64,000 bases of DNA, taken from assembly GCA_012271135.1 (NCBI GenBank), contig JAAXGZ010000072.1, positions 32,919 to 96,918 of the forward strand. The letters are read 5' to 3'. The position numbers and the translations under genes were made by a program. The notes under the pieces are model-generated. The model did not search any database, was not told the DNA's origin, and worked only from the letters and a program-made list of their open reading frames with translations. Positions 8,765 through 17,250 of this stretch are shown here, piece after piece (within the stretch, counting starts at the first letter, position 1; every line of letters starts with the position of its first letter). The stretch comes from Caldilineales bacterium (GTDB taxonomy: Bacteria; Chloroflexota; Anaerolineae; Caldilineales; Caldilineaceae).

Positions 8765-9928
8765 ATGACAGATTTCAAGTGCCGATTTGGTACCAAAGTT
8801 GAGAATGACATGAATCGGTTATTGGATCACCTGCGACAGCAAGCTATGAATGGCAAATATATTTACAGAGGTGAACCTAAGAACTATCAGAAAGTAAGTT
8901 CCTCTTTGTATCGCCAATGCAAGAAAAGGAAAATTCTGCCAAATGAAAAACAAAATTCTCTTAAATGGCGTGAAAAAATGTGGGAACTACAAAAGGACAT
9001 TGTGGCTCAAGCGAGAAGGTTTCTACCAGGCCGACAAAAATTAGGCATGTATGAACAGATTTTTTGGGACCAGGGTGGCCATTCGTTAATGCACTACATT
9101 GATACCGAGGAATACGAAATTCTCTGCCAGCTTCAGCATTATGGGGGCGCAACCAATTTGATTGATTTCACGACCGATCATTTTGTTGCCTTGTTTTTTG
9201 CTTGTGAACAAGAATATTCAAAAAATGGACGCATAATCCTTTCAGAAATGACACCTCTTCCAGTGCGGATATCGGATTCTCGGGTGCAAGCACAAAAGTC
9301 TGTTTTTGTCCAAGTTCCGGAAGGATTCATGGAATCTGGCCATTTTAAACGGATTAAGATAGCCGCTGAGCTCAAGATACCGCTACTGTTGTACTTAGAG
9401 CAGTGTCACGCTATTTCTAGTGAGACTCTGTTCCCAGACATCCAAGGAGCTGTCCGGCATTGGGATGCTAACAAGTCTGTCTTGTTTCGAATTGAGGAAG
9501 CAATTCAGAAAAATCTCAATAACAAATTTGACGAAGCCGTCGAAATATATAGTGAATGTCTTTCCCGTTCGTTGGACATGGATCCATGGATGTTAGTTAA
9601 TCGAAGTATTGCTAAATTCAATCTAAAAAATTGGCAAGACTCCTGCGATGATCTAACTATGGCTATAACGATTATCGAGAATGATTGGAGATGGCATCAT
9701 GATGCAACTTGGGGTTTTGTACTGTTTTTTCGTGGTATGGCCCATATACAGAGTCAGGGTTGGGATGAGGCATTACAGGATTTGAATGCTGCTAGAGAGA
9801 AGAATTTCGATATCGTAAATGAATTTCACAAACGATTCAATAGCATTGCCGACTTTGAGAGTGATTTGGACTTTACTCTACATGATGATGTCAAGATTGT
9901 CTTGTCCAATCCCGAATCTGACAGCTAA
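8765..9928 (+). CDS. FRG-domain protein with C-terminal TPR-like repeats
   Basis: 387 residues from the ATG at 8765; a TTG 12 bases upstream is less likely. The FRG signature appears as YIYRGEPKNYQKVSSSLYR near the N-terminus, followed by QHYGGATNLIDFTTD and VALFFACE, the conserved core of this family. Residues from about 255 onwards resemble two TPR-like helical pairs (FDEAVEIYSECLSRSL, then LVNRSIAKFNLKNWQDSCDDL). FRG proteins are common in defence islands and are suspected toxic effectors, but I know of no settled activity. The gene is strikingly AT-rich (about 40 percent GC by eye) in a GC-rich neighbourhood and uses AAA, AAT and ATA codons freely, so it is a recent arrival from a different donor than the operon on its left. 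Confidence 0.8.
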   Translation: MTDFKCRFGTKVENDMNRLLDHLRQQAMNGKYIYRGEPKNYQKVSSSLYRQCKKRKILPNEKQNSLKWREKMWELQKDIVAQARRFLPGRQKLGMYEQIFWDQGGHSLMHYIDTEEYEILCQLQHYGGATNLIDFTTDHFVALFFACEQEYSKNGRIILSEMTPLPVRISDSRVQAQKSVFVQVPEGFMESGHFKRIKIAAELKIPLLLYLEQCHAISSETLFPDIQGAVRHWDANKSVLFRIEEAIQKNLNNKFDEAVEIYSECLSRSLDMDPWMLVNRSIAKFNLKNWQDSCDDLTMAITIIENDWRWHHDATWGFVLFFRGMAHIQSQGWDEALQDLNAAREKNFDIVNEFHKRFNSIADFESDLDFTLHDDVKIVLSNPESDS

Positions 9929-10381
9929 GTTGTGAGTGACGATTGTCACTGCAATGAGAGTTCCTGTGGAATATGCCGTCCGGGGTTGCCGATTATGGGC
10001 GTGGGGAGCAGTCGCATTGTGGACTGCACGGTCTTCCCGACGCGCCCGTCCGTCCCGCTGTAGGTTGCAATAATGAGCCGGTGCAGCATCCGCAGTCTTC
10101 TTCAGCCGGTTACCCGAGTCTGCGAGCCAATTGGACAGGCGCCGGTTCAACGAACTTGAATGGGCACGAAGGACACTTTTGCCATTGGTGATGGAAGACC
10201 AAGCACGAGACTGTGACTGCACTTCCTATCCCCAAGGAGCGAGCCATGGATGGAAACTGGTTGGCCTTGGGCGTTCGCCTTGAAGGTATTCCCAGCGATC
10301 CACTCTCCGTATAATTGGAAACACCGCAGGTCCGTGACATCGGGCTGGGTTCTGTCTTTCCTCACTCCAGGTTGCATCAAT
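9929..10381. other. Non-coding stretch between FRG gene and enolase gene
   Basis: About 450 bases with no convincing gene on either strand. Composition changes here from the AT-rich FRG gene back to the GC-rich chromosome, so one edge of the defence island probably lies in this stretch. I found no tRNA and no clear direct repeat that would mark an attachment site. A TATAAT lies at its right end. Confidence 0.5.
10310..10315 (+). promoter_or_regulatory. Possible -10 element of the enolase gene
   Basis: A perfect TATAAT lies 66 bases upstream of the ATG at 10382. No good -35 hexamer sits 16-18 bases upstream; TTGAAG at 10280 is too far away. Supported only by the hexamer and its position. Confidence 0.35.
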
Positions 10382-11566
10382 ATGCAGATTGCAGATGTGC
10401 GCATTATTCAACTGGAAGGCGTGCTCGAACACGATGGGCCGTTCTGGGAAGAGCGTCTGATCCGTCCCCTGGACATCTACCCCGAGCACAAGCACGAAAC
10501 CCGCGAGAACATGCTGGAGCGAACTCCGGGCCGCCTGCATCTGCAACCGTGCTTTCTCGAGATTGAGGCGGACACGGGGGAGGTCGGCATTGGCGGTCCG
10601 TTCGGGGAAACCGAAGGCCGCATCATACTGTCGTCCTTCCGGCCCCTGCTGACGGGGCAGGATCCGTTGGCCATCGAACGGATTTGGGACAGGCTTTACC
10701 GGTCGGCAGTCCATGGCCGCAAGGGCATCGAGATGATGGCCCTGAGCGTGGTGGACTGCGCCTTGTGGGACCTGAAGGGAATTTATTTCAACGCGCCGGT
10801 CTGCTCGCTGCTGGGTGGTCCGGTGCGAACCGAAGTGCCCGCCTATGCAAGTGCACTGGGCTACTCCCTGGAACCCGACCTGGTCGCGGAACGCGTGCGC
10901 ATGATTGCGGATCTGGGATACCGGGCGACCAAGTGGTTCTTCCGGCACGGACCACACGACGGGCGGGCGGGCCGCCGCCTGAATCTGGAACTGGTCCGCA
11001 CGCTGCGGGAGACGGCCGGTCCCGACATCGACATCATGCTGGACTGCTGGATGAGTTGGGACGTGCCCTATGCCATTGACATGTCCAGGCGGCTCGAGGA
11101 GTACCAGCCGCGCTGGTTGGAGGAGCCGGTGCTACCCGACAAGGTGGACCAGTATGCCCAAATCCGGGCCGAGTCCAGGATCCCGATCTCCGGCGGTGAG
11201 CACGAGTACACGCGCTGGGGTTTGCATCAGTTGATGCAAAAACGGGCTTGCGATGTCTTGCAGCCCGACATCTACTGGGCCGGCGGTATCTCCGAGATGA
11301 TGAAAATCTGCGCCCTGGCTTCGGCCTACGACCTGCCGGTCATCCCGCACGGCCATTCCACGCCGGCCTCCATCCACCTGATTGCGGCCTGGCCGGTGGC
11401 GACCTGCCCCATGCTGGAGTACCTGATTAAGTGGAATGCGGTCCATCAGTTCTTCCTGAAGCATCCGATTCATCCGCAGGGTGGCATGGTGAGCGTGCCC
11501 GACACGCCGGGCTTGGGCATGGAGTTGGACCGGGACAAGGCCGATCGCGTGACGGTTCTCGGTTGA
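10382..11566 (+). CDS. Enolase-superfamily sugar acid dehydratase, L-rhamnonate dehydratase-like
   Basis: 394 residues, starting at ATG 10382 with QIADVRIIQLEG, the usual opening of mandelate-racemase/muconate-lactonising relatives; the frame is open further upstream without homology. The barrel residues are in place: metal ligands in MLDCWMSWD (near 220), WLEEPVLP (near 248) and GGEHEYTRWG (near 273), a catalytic-region Asp in QPDIYWAGGISE, and His in PHGHS (near 323). GEHEYTRWG together with LDCWMSW points to the rhamnonate dehydratase group, which removes water from a C6 aldonate to give a 2-keto-3-deoxy sugar acid. The exact substrate is not certain. It stands alone here, but an SDR and a 2-hydroxyacid dehydrogenase follow on the same strand, and a KDPG-type aldolase gene lies at 45.3 kb. 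Confidence 0.85.
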   Translation: MQIADVRIIQLEGVLEHDGPFWEERLIRPLDIYPEHKHETRENMLERTPGRLHLQPCFLEIEADTGEVGIGGPFGETEGRIILSSFRPLLTGQDPLAIERIWDRLYRSAVHGRKGIEMMALSVVDCALWDLKGIYFNAPVCSLLGGPVRTEVPAYASALGYSLEPDLVAERVRMIADLGYRATKWFFRHGPHDGRAGRRLNLELVRTLRETAGPDIDIMLDCWMSWDVPYAIDMSRRLEEYQPRWLEEPVLPDKVDQYAQIRAESRIPISGGEHEYTRWGLHQLMQKRACDVLQPDIYWAGGISEMMKICALASAYDLPVIPHGHSTPASIHLIAAWPVATCPMLEYLIKWNAVHQFFLKHPIHPQGGMVSVPDTPGLGMELDRDKADRVTVLG

Positions 11567-11670
11567 CCCGCATGCTGGCGGTCCCCTTCCAAGAGATACT
11601 TCAGACTTCATCTATCGCGTCGCACGCAAGGGAATCCACGTGAGGCATTCGGCAGGGTCGATTCGCTCTG

Positions 11671-13164
11671 ATGTCTGACGAACGACACGCAACCACGGAA
11701 CAGCCGCCCGACGGTTCCCGCAAGGGCACGCGGACCTCGTCGTTTGGTTTCTCGCGGCGGGAGGGCCATGACGCAAGTCGTTTCTATGAACGGTTCGAAC
11801 CTCCGGTCATCGAGGATGCCGAGGAGGTGCAGGGGGACGAGACGACGATCAACCACCTTTGGGTGGGCGACGCCCGCGACATGGACGCCTGCATTGCGGC
11901 CGAGCCCGGGTCTCCGGTGTTGGCCGACAACTCCGTCGCCTTGGTGGTCACGTCACCGCCCTACTTCGCCGGCAAGGACTATGAAATCGAGCTGGGCAAG
12001 GGCGAGGTGCCTTCGGATTACCGGTCCTACCTGATCCTGCTCAGGGATGTGTTTGCCGAGTGCCTGCGCAAACTGGAGCCCGGCGGTCGGATTGCGGTCA
12101 ATGTTGCCAACCTGGGGCGCAAGCCCTACCGATCGCTGGCGGCCGAAGTGATTCGGATTCTGGAGAGCCTTGGTTTCCTCCTACGCGGCGAAATCGTCTG
12201 GGTCAAGGCCCGCGCCCTGGGCGGTTCCTGTACCTGGGGCAGCTTCCAAAGCCCGGCCAACCCCGTGATTCGGGATACCACGGAGCGCATCGTGATTGCC
12301 AGCAAGGGTCGGTTTGACCGGGCGGTCCCCAGAGTGCGGCGTGCCAAGCGCAACCTGCCGCACATTGGCACGATGACCAAGGAGGACTTCATGGAATACA
12401 CGACCGACGTCTGGAAAATCCCGGCCGAGAGCGCGTCGCGCGTGGGCCATCCCGCGCCGTTTCCGGTGGAGCTTCCCCGAAGACTGATAGAGCTATATAC
12501 CTACAGGGACGATGTGGTCCTGGACCCGTTCCTTGGCTCGGGCACAACGGCCCTGGCCGCGATGCAGACAGGCCGGCAGTTTGCCGGGTTCGATCTGGAT
12601 CCCGCCTATGTCGCCCTGGCCCACGAAAGGCTGCAGGGTCCCGAATTGACGGATTGGGCAGGTACCGGGGCGGCCTTGGTGCCCGGAGGCAGACCACCGA
12701 AGGCGTTTGCAACGGTGGAGGAACTGATGGATGCCGCTGCCGACCGCGGTCTGCGCAGTGCGGAAATCGGAGAGGTCCTGCTTCGGTTGTGCGGATTTGA
12801 AGTGGAGTGGAAGAACCGCAAACTGACCGCACAGGGCATTGACGTGGACTTCGTGGCCAGGACACCGGGCGGGCGGCGCGTGAACGTATTGCTGGGTGGT
12901 CCCAATTCCGGCAACAGGCCCGGTCTCAAGAGGACCGATGTGTTGTGGAAGGTGTTGGGCAAGGCCGCGGTGCTTTCTGCTCTGCCGGAGGATGAACGTT
13001 GCCCGTTGCTGGTTTTGACAACGGGGTTACCTAGAACTGGGAGCCCCGAGGCCAAGGCCCTGAGGAACGTCACAGGTCCCGGCAGGCCCATTGCCGCGGT
13101 GATAGACATGCTGGTCCTGATGGACGCGGCATTGCTGGAGCAACTGGCCCGCGAATTGTCATGA
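11671..13164 (+). CDS. DNA methyltransferase (N4-cytosine/N6-adenine) with extra C-terminal domain
   Basis: 497 residues. The order is catalytic motif first (VVTSPPYFAGKDYE, residue ~95) and AdoMet motif later (LDPFLGSGTTALAA, residue ~286), the beta-class arrangement; SPPY favours N4-cytosine methylation. The methyltransferase core ends near residue 330. The remaining ~165 residues form a separate domain with helices (TVEELMDAAADRG, IGEVLLRLCGFEVEW) and a strand-rich part (GIDVDFVARTPGGRRVNVLL) that faintly recalls an Mrr/PD-(D/E)xK fold but lacks a clear D-ExK set. No separate restriction gene is adjacent. It could be an orphan regulatory methyltransferase or a one-gene modification/sensing protein. 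ATG 11671 is the only sensible start. Confidence 0.8.
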   Translation: MSDERHATTEQPPDGSRKGTRTSSFGFSRREGHDASRFYERFEPPVIEDAEEVQGDETTINHLWVGDARDMDACIAAEPGSPVLADNSVALVVTSPPYFAGKDYEIELGKGEVPSDYRSYLILLRDVFAECLRKLEPGGRIAVNVANLGRKPYRSLAAEVIRILESLGFLLRGEIVWVKARALGGSCTWGSFQSPANPVIRDTTERIVIASKGRFDRAVPRVRRAKRNLPHIGTMTKEDFMEYTTDVWKIPAESASRVGHPAPFPVELPRRLIELYTYRDDVVLDPFLGSGTTALAAMQTGRQFAGFDLDPAYVALAHERLQGPELTDWAGTGAALVPGGRPPKAFATVEELMDAAADRGLRSAEIGEVLLRLCGFEVEWKNRKLTAQGIDVDFVARTPGGRRVNVLLGGPNSGNRPGLKRTDVLWKVLGKAAVLSALPEDERCPLLVLTTGLPRTGSPEAKALRNVTGPGRPIAAVIDMLVLMDAALLEQLARELS

Positions 13165-13204
13165 CGGTGGCTCTACACAGCGCAGGGCAGTCGTATTCTT
13201 CTAT

Positions 13205-13325
13205 TTGACAGGACCCTGAACAGGTATCTGTTGTTCCAGCCGGCCTGCTTGCGCTTGGAGGCGAAGCCGCCCTTGGCAGTGGTCTCCCGGTGCAGGTGGA
13301 AGTATTGCGAGTGGCTGTTCCAACA
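13205..13325 (-). pseudogene. C-terminal scrap of an ISAs1-family transposase
   Basis: Reading the minus strand, this stretch encodes HRETTAKGGFASKRKQAGWN followed by NRYLFRVLSN, the typical C-terminus of ISAs1-family transposases. It closely parallels the end of the relic at 42.9 kb (KRKHAGWNDRYLLRDLSN). Only about 40 codons remain; upstream residues are already scrambled. It is a dead fragment between the methyltransferase and the hicBA pair. Confidence 0.6.
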
Positions 13326-13395
13326 CCATCAAAGTTCGCTGCACGATTAGAATCAATGCGTTAGCTGGTATGGCGTAGATGTTGAGAGTTGACCG

Positions 13396-13641
13396 ATGAT
13401 AGCGAGAATTCCATTGGTCTTGGAGCCGCAGTCTGAAGGGGGGTACACCGTTACCTCTCCACTGCTACCGGAACTGGTTACCGAGGGCGACACCATCGCC
13501 GAAGTTCTGGCAAACGTGGAGGATGCCTTCGCCGCGGTCATGGAGATTTACCAGGACCGCGGTTGTTCATTGCCGTCGGGCATATTCATGGACGATGCCA
13601 GTGGTCCGGTATCCGTGGAGGCCGTAGTCTCCGTTCCATGA
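13396..13641 (+). CDS. hicB: HicB-family antitoxin
   Basis: 81 residues with the HicB partial RNase-H fold: IPLVLEPQSEGGYTVTSPLL, then PELVTEGDTIAEVLANVEDA. It lacks a C-terminal DNA-binding domain, as in the short HicB type. The stop overlaps the ATG of the next gene by 4 bases, the normal layout for hicBA loci with the antitoxin first. It should neutralise the adjacent HicA mRNA interferase and probably takes part in autoregulation. Confidence 0.85.
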   Translation: MIARIPLVLEPQSEGGYTVTSPLLPELVTEGDTIAEVLANVEDAFAAVMEIYQDRGCSLPSGIFMDDASGPVSVEAVVSVP

Positions 13642-13850
13642 GATACCGGGAGGTCGCCAGGAAGCTGGTCAGGCTGGGGTGTTACGAGGTTCCCAGGCGC
13701 GGCGGCGGCTCTCACCGGAAGTGGCATAACCCCCAGGCACAAAAGGATGCTACGCTCCCGGACTGGGGTAGTCGGGATCTAAAAATCGGAACCCTGCGCT
13801 CGGCCATCAGACAGTTGGGCATAGACTGGTCGGAGTTTCAGGCGTCATAG
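13638..13850 (+). CDS. hicA: HicA-family mRNA interferase toxin
   Basis: 70 residues from ATG 13638, which overlaps the hicB stop. It has the double-stranded-RNA-binding-like HicA fold with the key motif GGGSHRKWHNP, in which the His is the catalytic residue of the family, and the closing helix LKIGTLRSAIRQLGIDW. HicA cleaves mRNA during stress when HicB is degraded. The residues are intact and the pair looks functional. Confidence 0.88.
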   Translation: MRYREVARKLVRLGCYEVPRRGGGSHRKWHNPQAQKDATLPDWGSRDLKIGTLRSAIRQLGIDWSEFQAS

Positions 13851-14425
13851 CGTTCAGTGGCTGCCAACAGCCCTTGCGTCGCAAGCTCGATTCTTCCGGA
13901 GCTGCTGGCAGGACATTCCCCTGTAGGAGCCGTTGGGCGTGGTTCATCGAATGGCTGGTCTTGGCTGAAAGTAGGGAGAACAGCCAATACTTGATACCAG
14001 TCAGCAGAATCGGACGGCCCGCCGGAAGCCGATGTTGCCGTAAGGCACCGCGACCGCCAAGTACCGGTGAATGGCAGCCGTGGCCCGTGTCGTACACGGA
14101 ACCTGCTGACGCTGGGCTGCCACCGGTTCCGGACCCTTTCACCCATAAGGCGGCGGCATGCGGCCGGCACACGCTTCGGGTCCGGGGATACCCATGCCGG
14201 AACCGGACCAAAGTCAACAAGATCGAAATAGTGTCTTGCCTTGGTGCTTGGCACCAGCCGGACTGCGGTCAAAGTCTTCAGGCTGTAGAATCGCCTAGGC
14301 CCGGTAAGACGCGCTCCGGCCAGTAGCCGATTTCGAACGTCGGGGCGCTCGTGCGGAGTTGCTGCCGAAGGGGTTGTGCATCCGGGTGCCTCTGCTTGTC
14401 CGGACCCAGTGAGGATTGAGATTCA
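13851..14425. other. Non-coding stretch, possibly with an eroded gene
   Basis: About 575 bases between hicA and the SDR gene. No intact gene is visible. On the minus strand, one frame ends PYGNIGFRRAVRFC followed by a stop near 14000; IGFRRA resembles the C-terminus of formylglycine-generating-enzyme-like proteins. Neighbouring segments in the other two frames give no continuous homology, so at best it is a frame-shifted relic. A TAGAAT at about 14286 might serve as a -10 for the SDR gene. Confidence 0.3.
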
Positions 14426-15229
14426 ATGAGCTTCGACTACTCCAACAAAGTCGTGATTGTCACCGGCGGGGCCAAGGGCATTGGCCGTGGGATCAGCCTG
14501 GCCTTTGGCGCGGCCGGAGCCACCGTCGTCAGCGCCGATGTGGATGAGGCGGCGGGCGGGGACCTGACTGCCGCCGCGGCGGGCCTTGACGGTGCTGTGC
14601 ACTTCGTGGCGATCGACGTGTCAACGGCCGACGGTTGTCGATCCCTGGTTGAGACCGCCATGGATTTCGGGGGTCGGGTCGACGTGGTCTGCAACAATGT
14701 CGGCATTCAGCCCATGTCCTCGTATGTTCGGGCCCATGAGCTTCCGGAGGAGGATTGGGACCGGATTCTTGCCGTAAACCTGAAGAGCGCCTTCTTGATG
14801 GCGAAGTACGCGATCCCGCACATGCAGGCCCAGGGCGGGGGCGTCATCATCAACACAGCCAGCGTGCAGGGTCTGCAGTCTGCACCAATGGTGTCGGCCT
14901 ATGCTGCCAGCAAGGGGGGCCTCCTTTCCCTAACGCAGCAGTTGTCGCTCGATTATGCCGTGGATAACATCCGGGTGTTGTCCGTAAATCCGGGCACCAT
15001 TGATACACCCTTGGTGGCCGAAGCTGCGGCGGCCAGTGTGCGACCGGGCGTTACATCGCTTCAGGACCTGCGGGACAGCTGGGCGGAGGATCACCCCATC
15101 GGCCGGATTGGGCAACCCGAGGACATCGCGCGCGTGGTGTTGTTCCTGGCTTCCGACGATGCCTCGTTTATGACCGGTTCGTGGGTCAATGTGGACGGCG
15201 GCATGATGGCCAAGGGCGCTTGGGCCTGA
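14426..15229 (+). CDS. Short-chain dehydrogenase/reductase
   Basis: 267 residues of a classical SDR. The cofactor motif TGGAKGIGRG lies at residues 12-21, NNVGIQP takes the place of the NAG motif, a Ser lies in NTASVQG, and the catalytic pair is in YAASKGG (Tyr near 159). The C-terminus (GSWVNVDGGMMAKGAW) is the usual end of SDRs acting on sugar or keto acids. Asp in SADVDEA after the second strand suggests NAD preference. It lies 64 bases upstream of a 2-hydroxyacid dehydrogenase, probably one operon for carbohydrate or organic acid catabolism. The substrate cannot be read from sequence. Confidence 0.88.
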   Translation: MSFDYSNKVVIVTGGAKGIGRGISLAFGAAGATVVSADVDEAAGGDLTAAAAGLDGAVHFVAIDVSTADGCRSLVETAMDFGGRVDVVCNNVGIQPMSSYVRAHELPEEDWDRILAVNLKSAFLMAKYAIPHMQAQGGGVIINTASVQGLQSAPMVSAYAASKGGLLSLTQQLSLDYAVDNIRVLSVNPGTIDTPLVAEAAAASVRPGVTSLQDLRDSWAEDHPIGRIGQPEDIARVVLFLASDDASFMTGSWVNVDGGMMAKGAWA

Positions 15230-15293
15230 CCGGATCGGTTACAGGTCGCCCCGGTGGTCCGGGCAACCCTCCTCACATTTCTGCGGTGGCGCG

Positions 15294-16244
15294 ATGAAGT
15301 TCCTGATATTTCCGGCTGTCCCATCCGATGAATTGGACCTGATCAAGGCCGGGGCCGGTCAATGCGAGGTGGTGAACGCCGCATCCCTGTCCGAAGCGGA
15401 AGCCCACATCGCGGATGCGGACGGGTTCTACGGTGCCTTGACCCCCGAGTTGTTTGCACAAGCGGGCAAACTCCGTTGGGTACAGGCCCCCGTGGCAGGG
15501 GTTGAGCACTACGTGTTTCCTACCCTGGCCGAGAGCGATGTGGTCTTTACCAACATGGCCGGCATCTACAGTGACGTAATTGCCGACCACGCTCTGACTT
15601 ATCTGTTGATGTTCGCCCGGGGTTTTCACGTCTACCGGACGGCCCAGGCGCAACGGGTTTGGGACAAGAACGCCCCGGTGCGCCACTTGGCGGATTGCAC
15701 GGTGGCCGTGGTGGGGCTCGGCGGGATTGGCGTGGCGACCGCCAAGCGGGCCAAGGTCCTCGAAACCCGCGTGTTGGGCGTGGAAGTGCGTCCCATCGAC
15801 AAGCCGGAAGGAGTCGACGAACTCGCGGGCATCGAGGACCTTGACGAGGTGCTGCAACGGGCCGACTTTGTGATTTTGTGCGTCCCGCACACCCCGGAGA
15901 CGGTGAACCTGATCACCACCCGGGAACTGAACCTGATGAAGCCGAGTGCCTACCTGATCAACATCTGCCGGGGCGTGGTGGTAAACCTCGACGACCTGAC
16001 GGAGGCGTTACAAGTGGGGCGGATTGCGGGTGCGGGACTTGATGTCTTTGCCATTGAGCCGCTGCCGGAGAGCCATCCCCTCTGGGCTATGGAGAACGTC
16101 ATCATCACACCCCATGTCGCGGCCCGCGGCCCGCACATTCGGGAGCGTCACATCCGGGTGGTGGCGGACAACCTTGCACGCTTCGCCGCGGGTCGTCCCC
16201 TGCACAACGTCACGGACAAGCGGCGCTGGTTTCTGGCTCACTGA
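15294..16244 (+). CDS. D-2-hydroxyacid dehydrogenase (NAD-dependent)
   Basis: 316 residues. The Rossmann motif is VVGLGGIGVATAKR (residues ~140-153). The catalytic triad of the family is visible as Arg in NICRGVVVN (near 226), Glu in FAIEPLPESHPLW (near 255) and His in ITPHVAARG (near 274). The N-terminal part (KLRWVQAPVAGVEHY) is of the glyoxylate/hydroxypyruvate-reductase-like kind. The first residues (MKFLIFPAVPSDEL) follow the ATG at 15294 directly. It is co-oriented with the SDR 64 bases upstream. It probably reduces or oxidises a 2-keto or 2-hydroxy acid from the same pathway. Confidence 0.88.
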   Translation: MKFLIFPAVPSDELDLIKAGAGQCEVVNAASLSEAEAHIADADGFYGALTPELFAQAGKLRWVQAPVAGVEHYVFPTLAESDVVFTNMAGIYSDVIADHALTYLLMFARGFHVYRTAQAQRVWDKNAPVRHLADCTVAVVGLGGIGVATAKRAKVLETRVLGVEVRPIDKPEGVDELAGIEDLDEVLQRADFVILCVPHTPETVNLITTRELNLMKPSAYLINICRGVVVNLDDLTEALQVGRIAGAGLDVFAIEPLPESHPLWAMENVIITPHVAARGPHIRERHIRVVADNLARFAAGRPLHNVTDKRRWFLAH

Positions 16245-16361
16245 CCGGACGCAGGCACCCGTAGCTGGCGCAGGGCTGCCACGTCCGTCGCCAATACCTC
16301 AAACTTCAACAAGTACAGCTGTAATACCAACTTGGAAGCAACAGCCTTCGAAGGTGACGGC

Positions 16362-16440
16362 ATGACCTCGCGTCTCGAACTCATGGAACGCATCACCGTG
16401 CGCCAGGATGTCTTCGGCGGCAAGCCGATCATTCGCGATC
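16362..16440 (+). pseudogene. 5' fragment of a DUF433 antitoxin gene
   Basis: From ATG 16362 the frame reads MTSRLELMERITVRQDVFGG then KPIIRDL, the standard opening of DUF433 (VapB-like HTH) antitoxins. Homology ends abruptly at about 16440 where the IS630 remnant begins. The rest of the gene is found at 17223-17385 on the same strand. Confidence 0.7.
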
Positions 16441-17230
16441 TAATACCAATCCAGCATGATCAAGGCGTTTCAGCGGCTGCGGGCAGGTCGGTCAGGGCCT
16501 TCCGGATCCAGTCCCAGCCGCACAGCTGCCGCACTCGTGCCGGGTCGGCCTGCCAGGCCTCCAGCACCGGCTCCAGCGCGCCCTGCTTGGCCTGCAGGTC
16601 CGGATAGACCCGTCCCTCGATGGCTCGCCGCAGCTCCCGGAAGAAGCGCTCGACCGGGTTCAGTTCGGGAGCGTAGGGCGGCTGTATCACCCGGGGTGCG
16701 TCCAGCGCCTGCATCTCCTTCCCCGTGTGGCCCCCGGCCCCGTCCCAGACCCAGCCGTCGATGGTCGGCTCCGCCGCCCAGACCTTCCAGATGCGAGCCA
16801 TCTCCTCGCCCTTCATGTTCTTCTGCCAGGCCCACCACAGCCGTCCCGTCAGGGGATCGATGGCGACCGCCACATAGATGTACTTCCAGCCGATTTGCAC
16901 GGCTCGGGACACGGCCACCCCGCGCGGGGCCCAGACCCTGCGCCCCTGGCCGCGCAGCCCCAGCTTCATCTCGTCGCCCCACACAATGCCCTGGCCCGCC
17001 TTCAGTCCGACCGCCTTCAGGCAGGCCCCGAGCCCCCCTTTTTCCAGGCTGCCTGGGCCTGGGGGGCGGCCTGCGGATGGCGGGGCCGGGGCACCTTCAA
17101 CCGAATGCCCAGCCGCGGCAGCAAGGTGTACATGCTGCCTACGCTGTAGACCACTCCGAACTGCGCCTCGATCCAGTCCCGCACGGCCTGCGCCGTCGCA
17201 AACACCCCCTGGGCCGCGGCCGCCACCACC
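16441..17230. mobile_element. IS630-family element remnant inserted in a DUF433 gene
   Basis: The element splits the DUF433 gene. Its left edge is at or near the TA at 16441 (sequence TAATACCAATCCAG), in keeping with the TA target preference of IS630. Its right edge is placed between 17215 and 17240 because the DUF433 frame resumes at LLRLLAAGD. At about 790 bases it is shorter than a complete IS630 (about 1.1 kb), and the transposase lacks its N-terminal helix-turn-helix region, so the right end has been deleted. The word TAATACCAA occurs also at 16321. No clean terminal inverted repeat pair could be matched. Confidence 0.65.
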
Positions 17231-17250
17231 TGCTCCGCCTGCTCGCGGCC
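16460..17250 (-). pseudogene. IS630-family transposase, N-terminally truncated, two frames
   Basis: The DDE domain is in the frame ending at 16460: first Asp in VWGDEMKLGL, second in VWDGAGGHTGKE, Glu in ELNPVERFFRELRR. The preceding part is one frame away and reads AVRDWIEAQFGVVYSVGSMY then RLGIRLKVPRPRHP, the end of the DNA-binding region. The two frames join at AWKKGG at about 17035-17045 through a -1 shift over A-AAG-GGG-GGG, a slippery sequence of the sort used for programmed frameshifting. About 70 residues of the usual N-terminus are absent, so the copy is probably dead whether or not frameshifting works. Confidence 0.75.

Noticed and set aside
13851..14425. Formylglycine-generating-enzyme gene on the minus strand
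   Set aside because: Only a dozen C-terminal residues (YGNIGFRRAVRF) are suggestive, and there is no continuous frame or catalytic Cys region.
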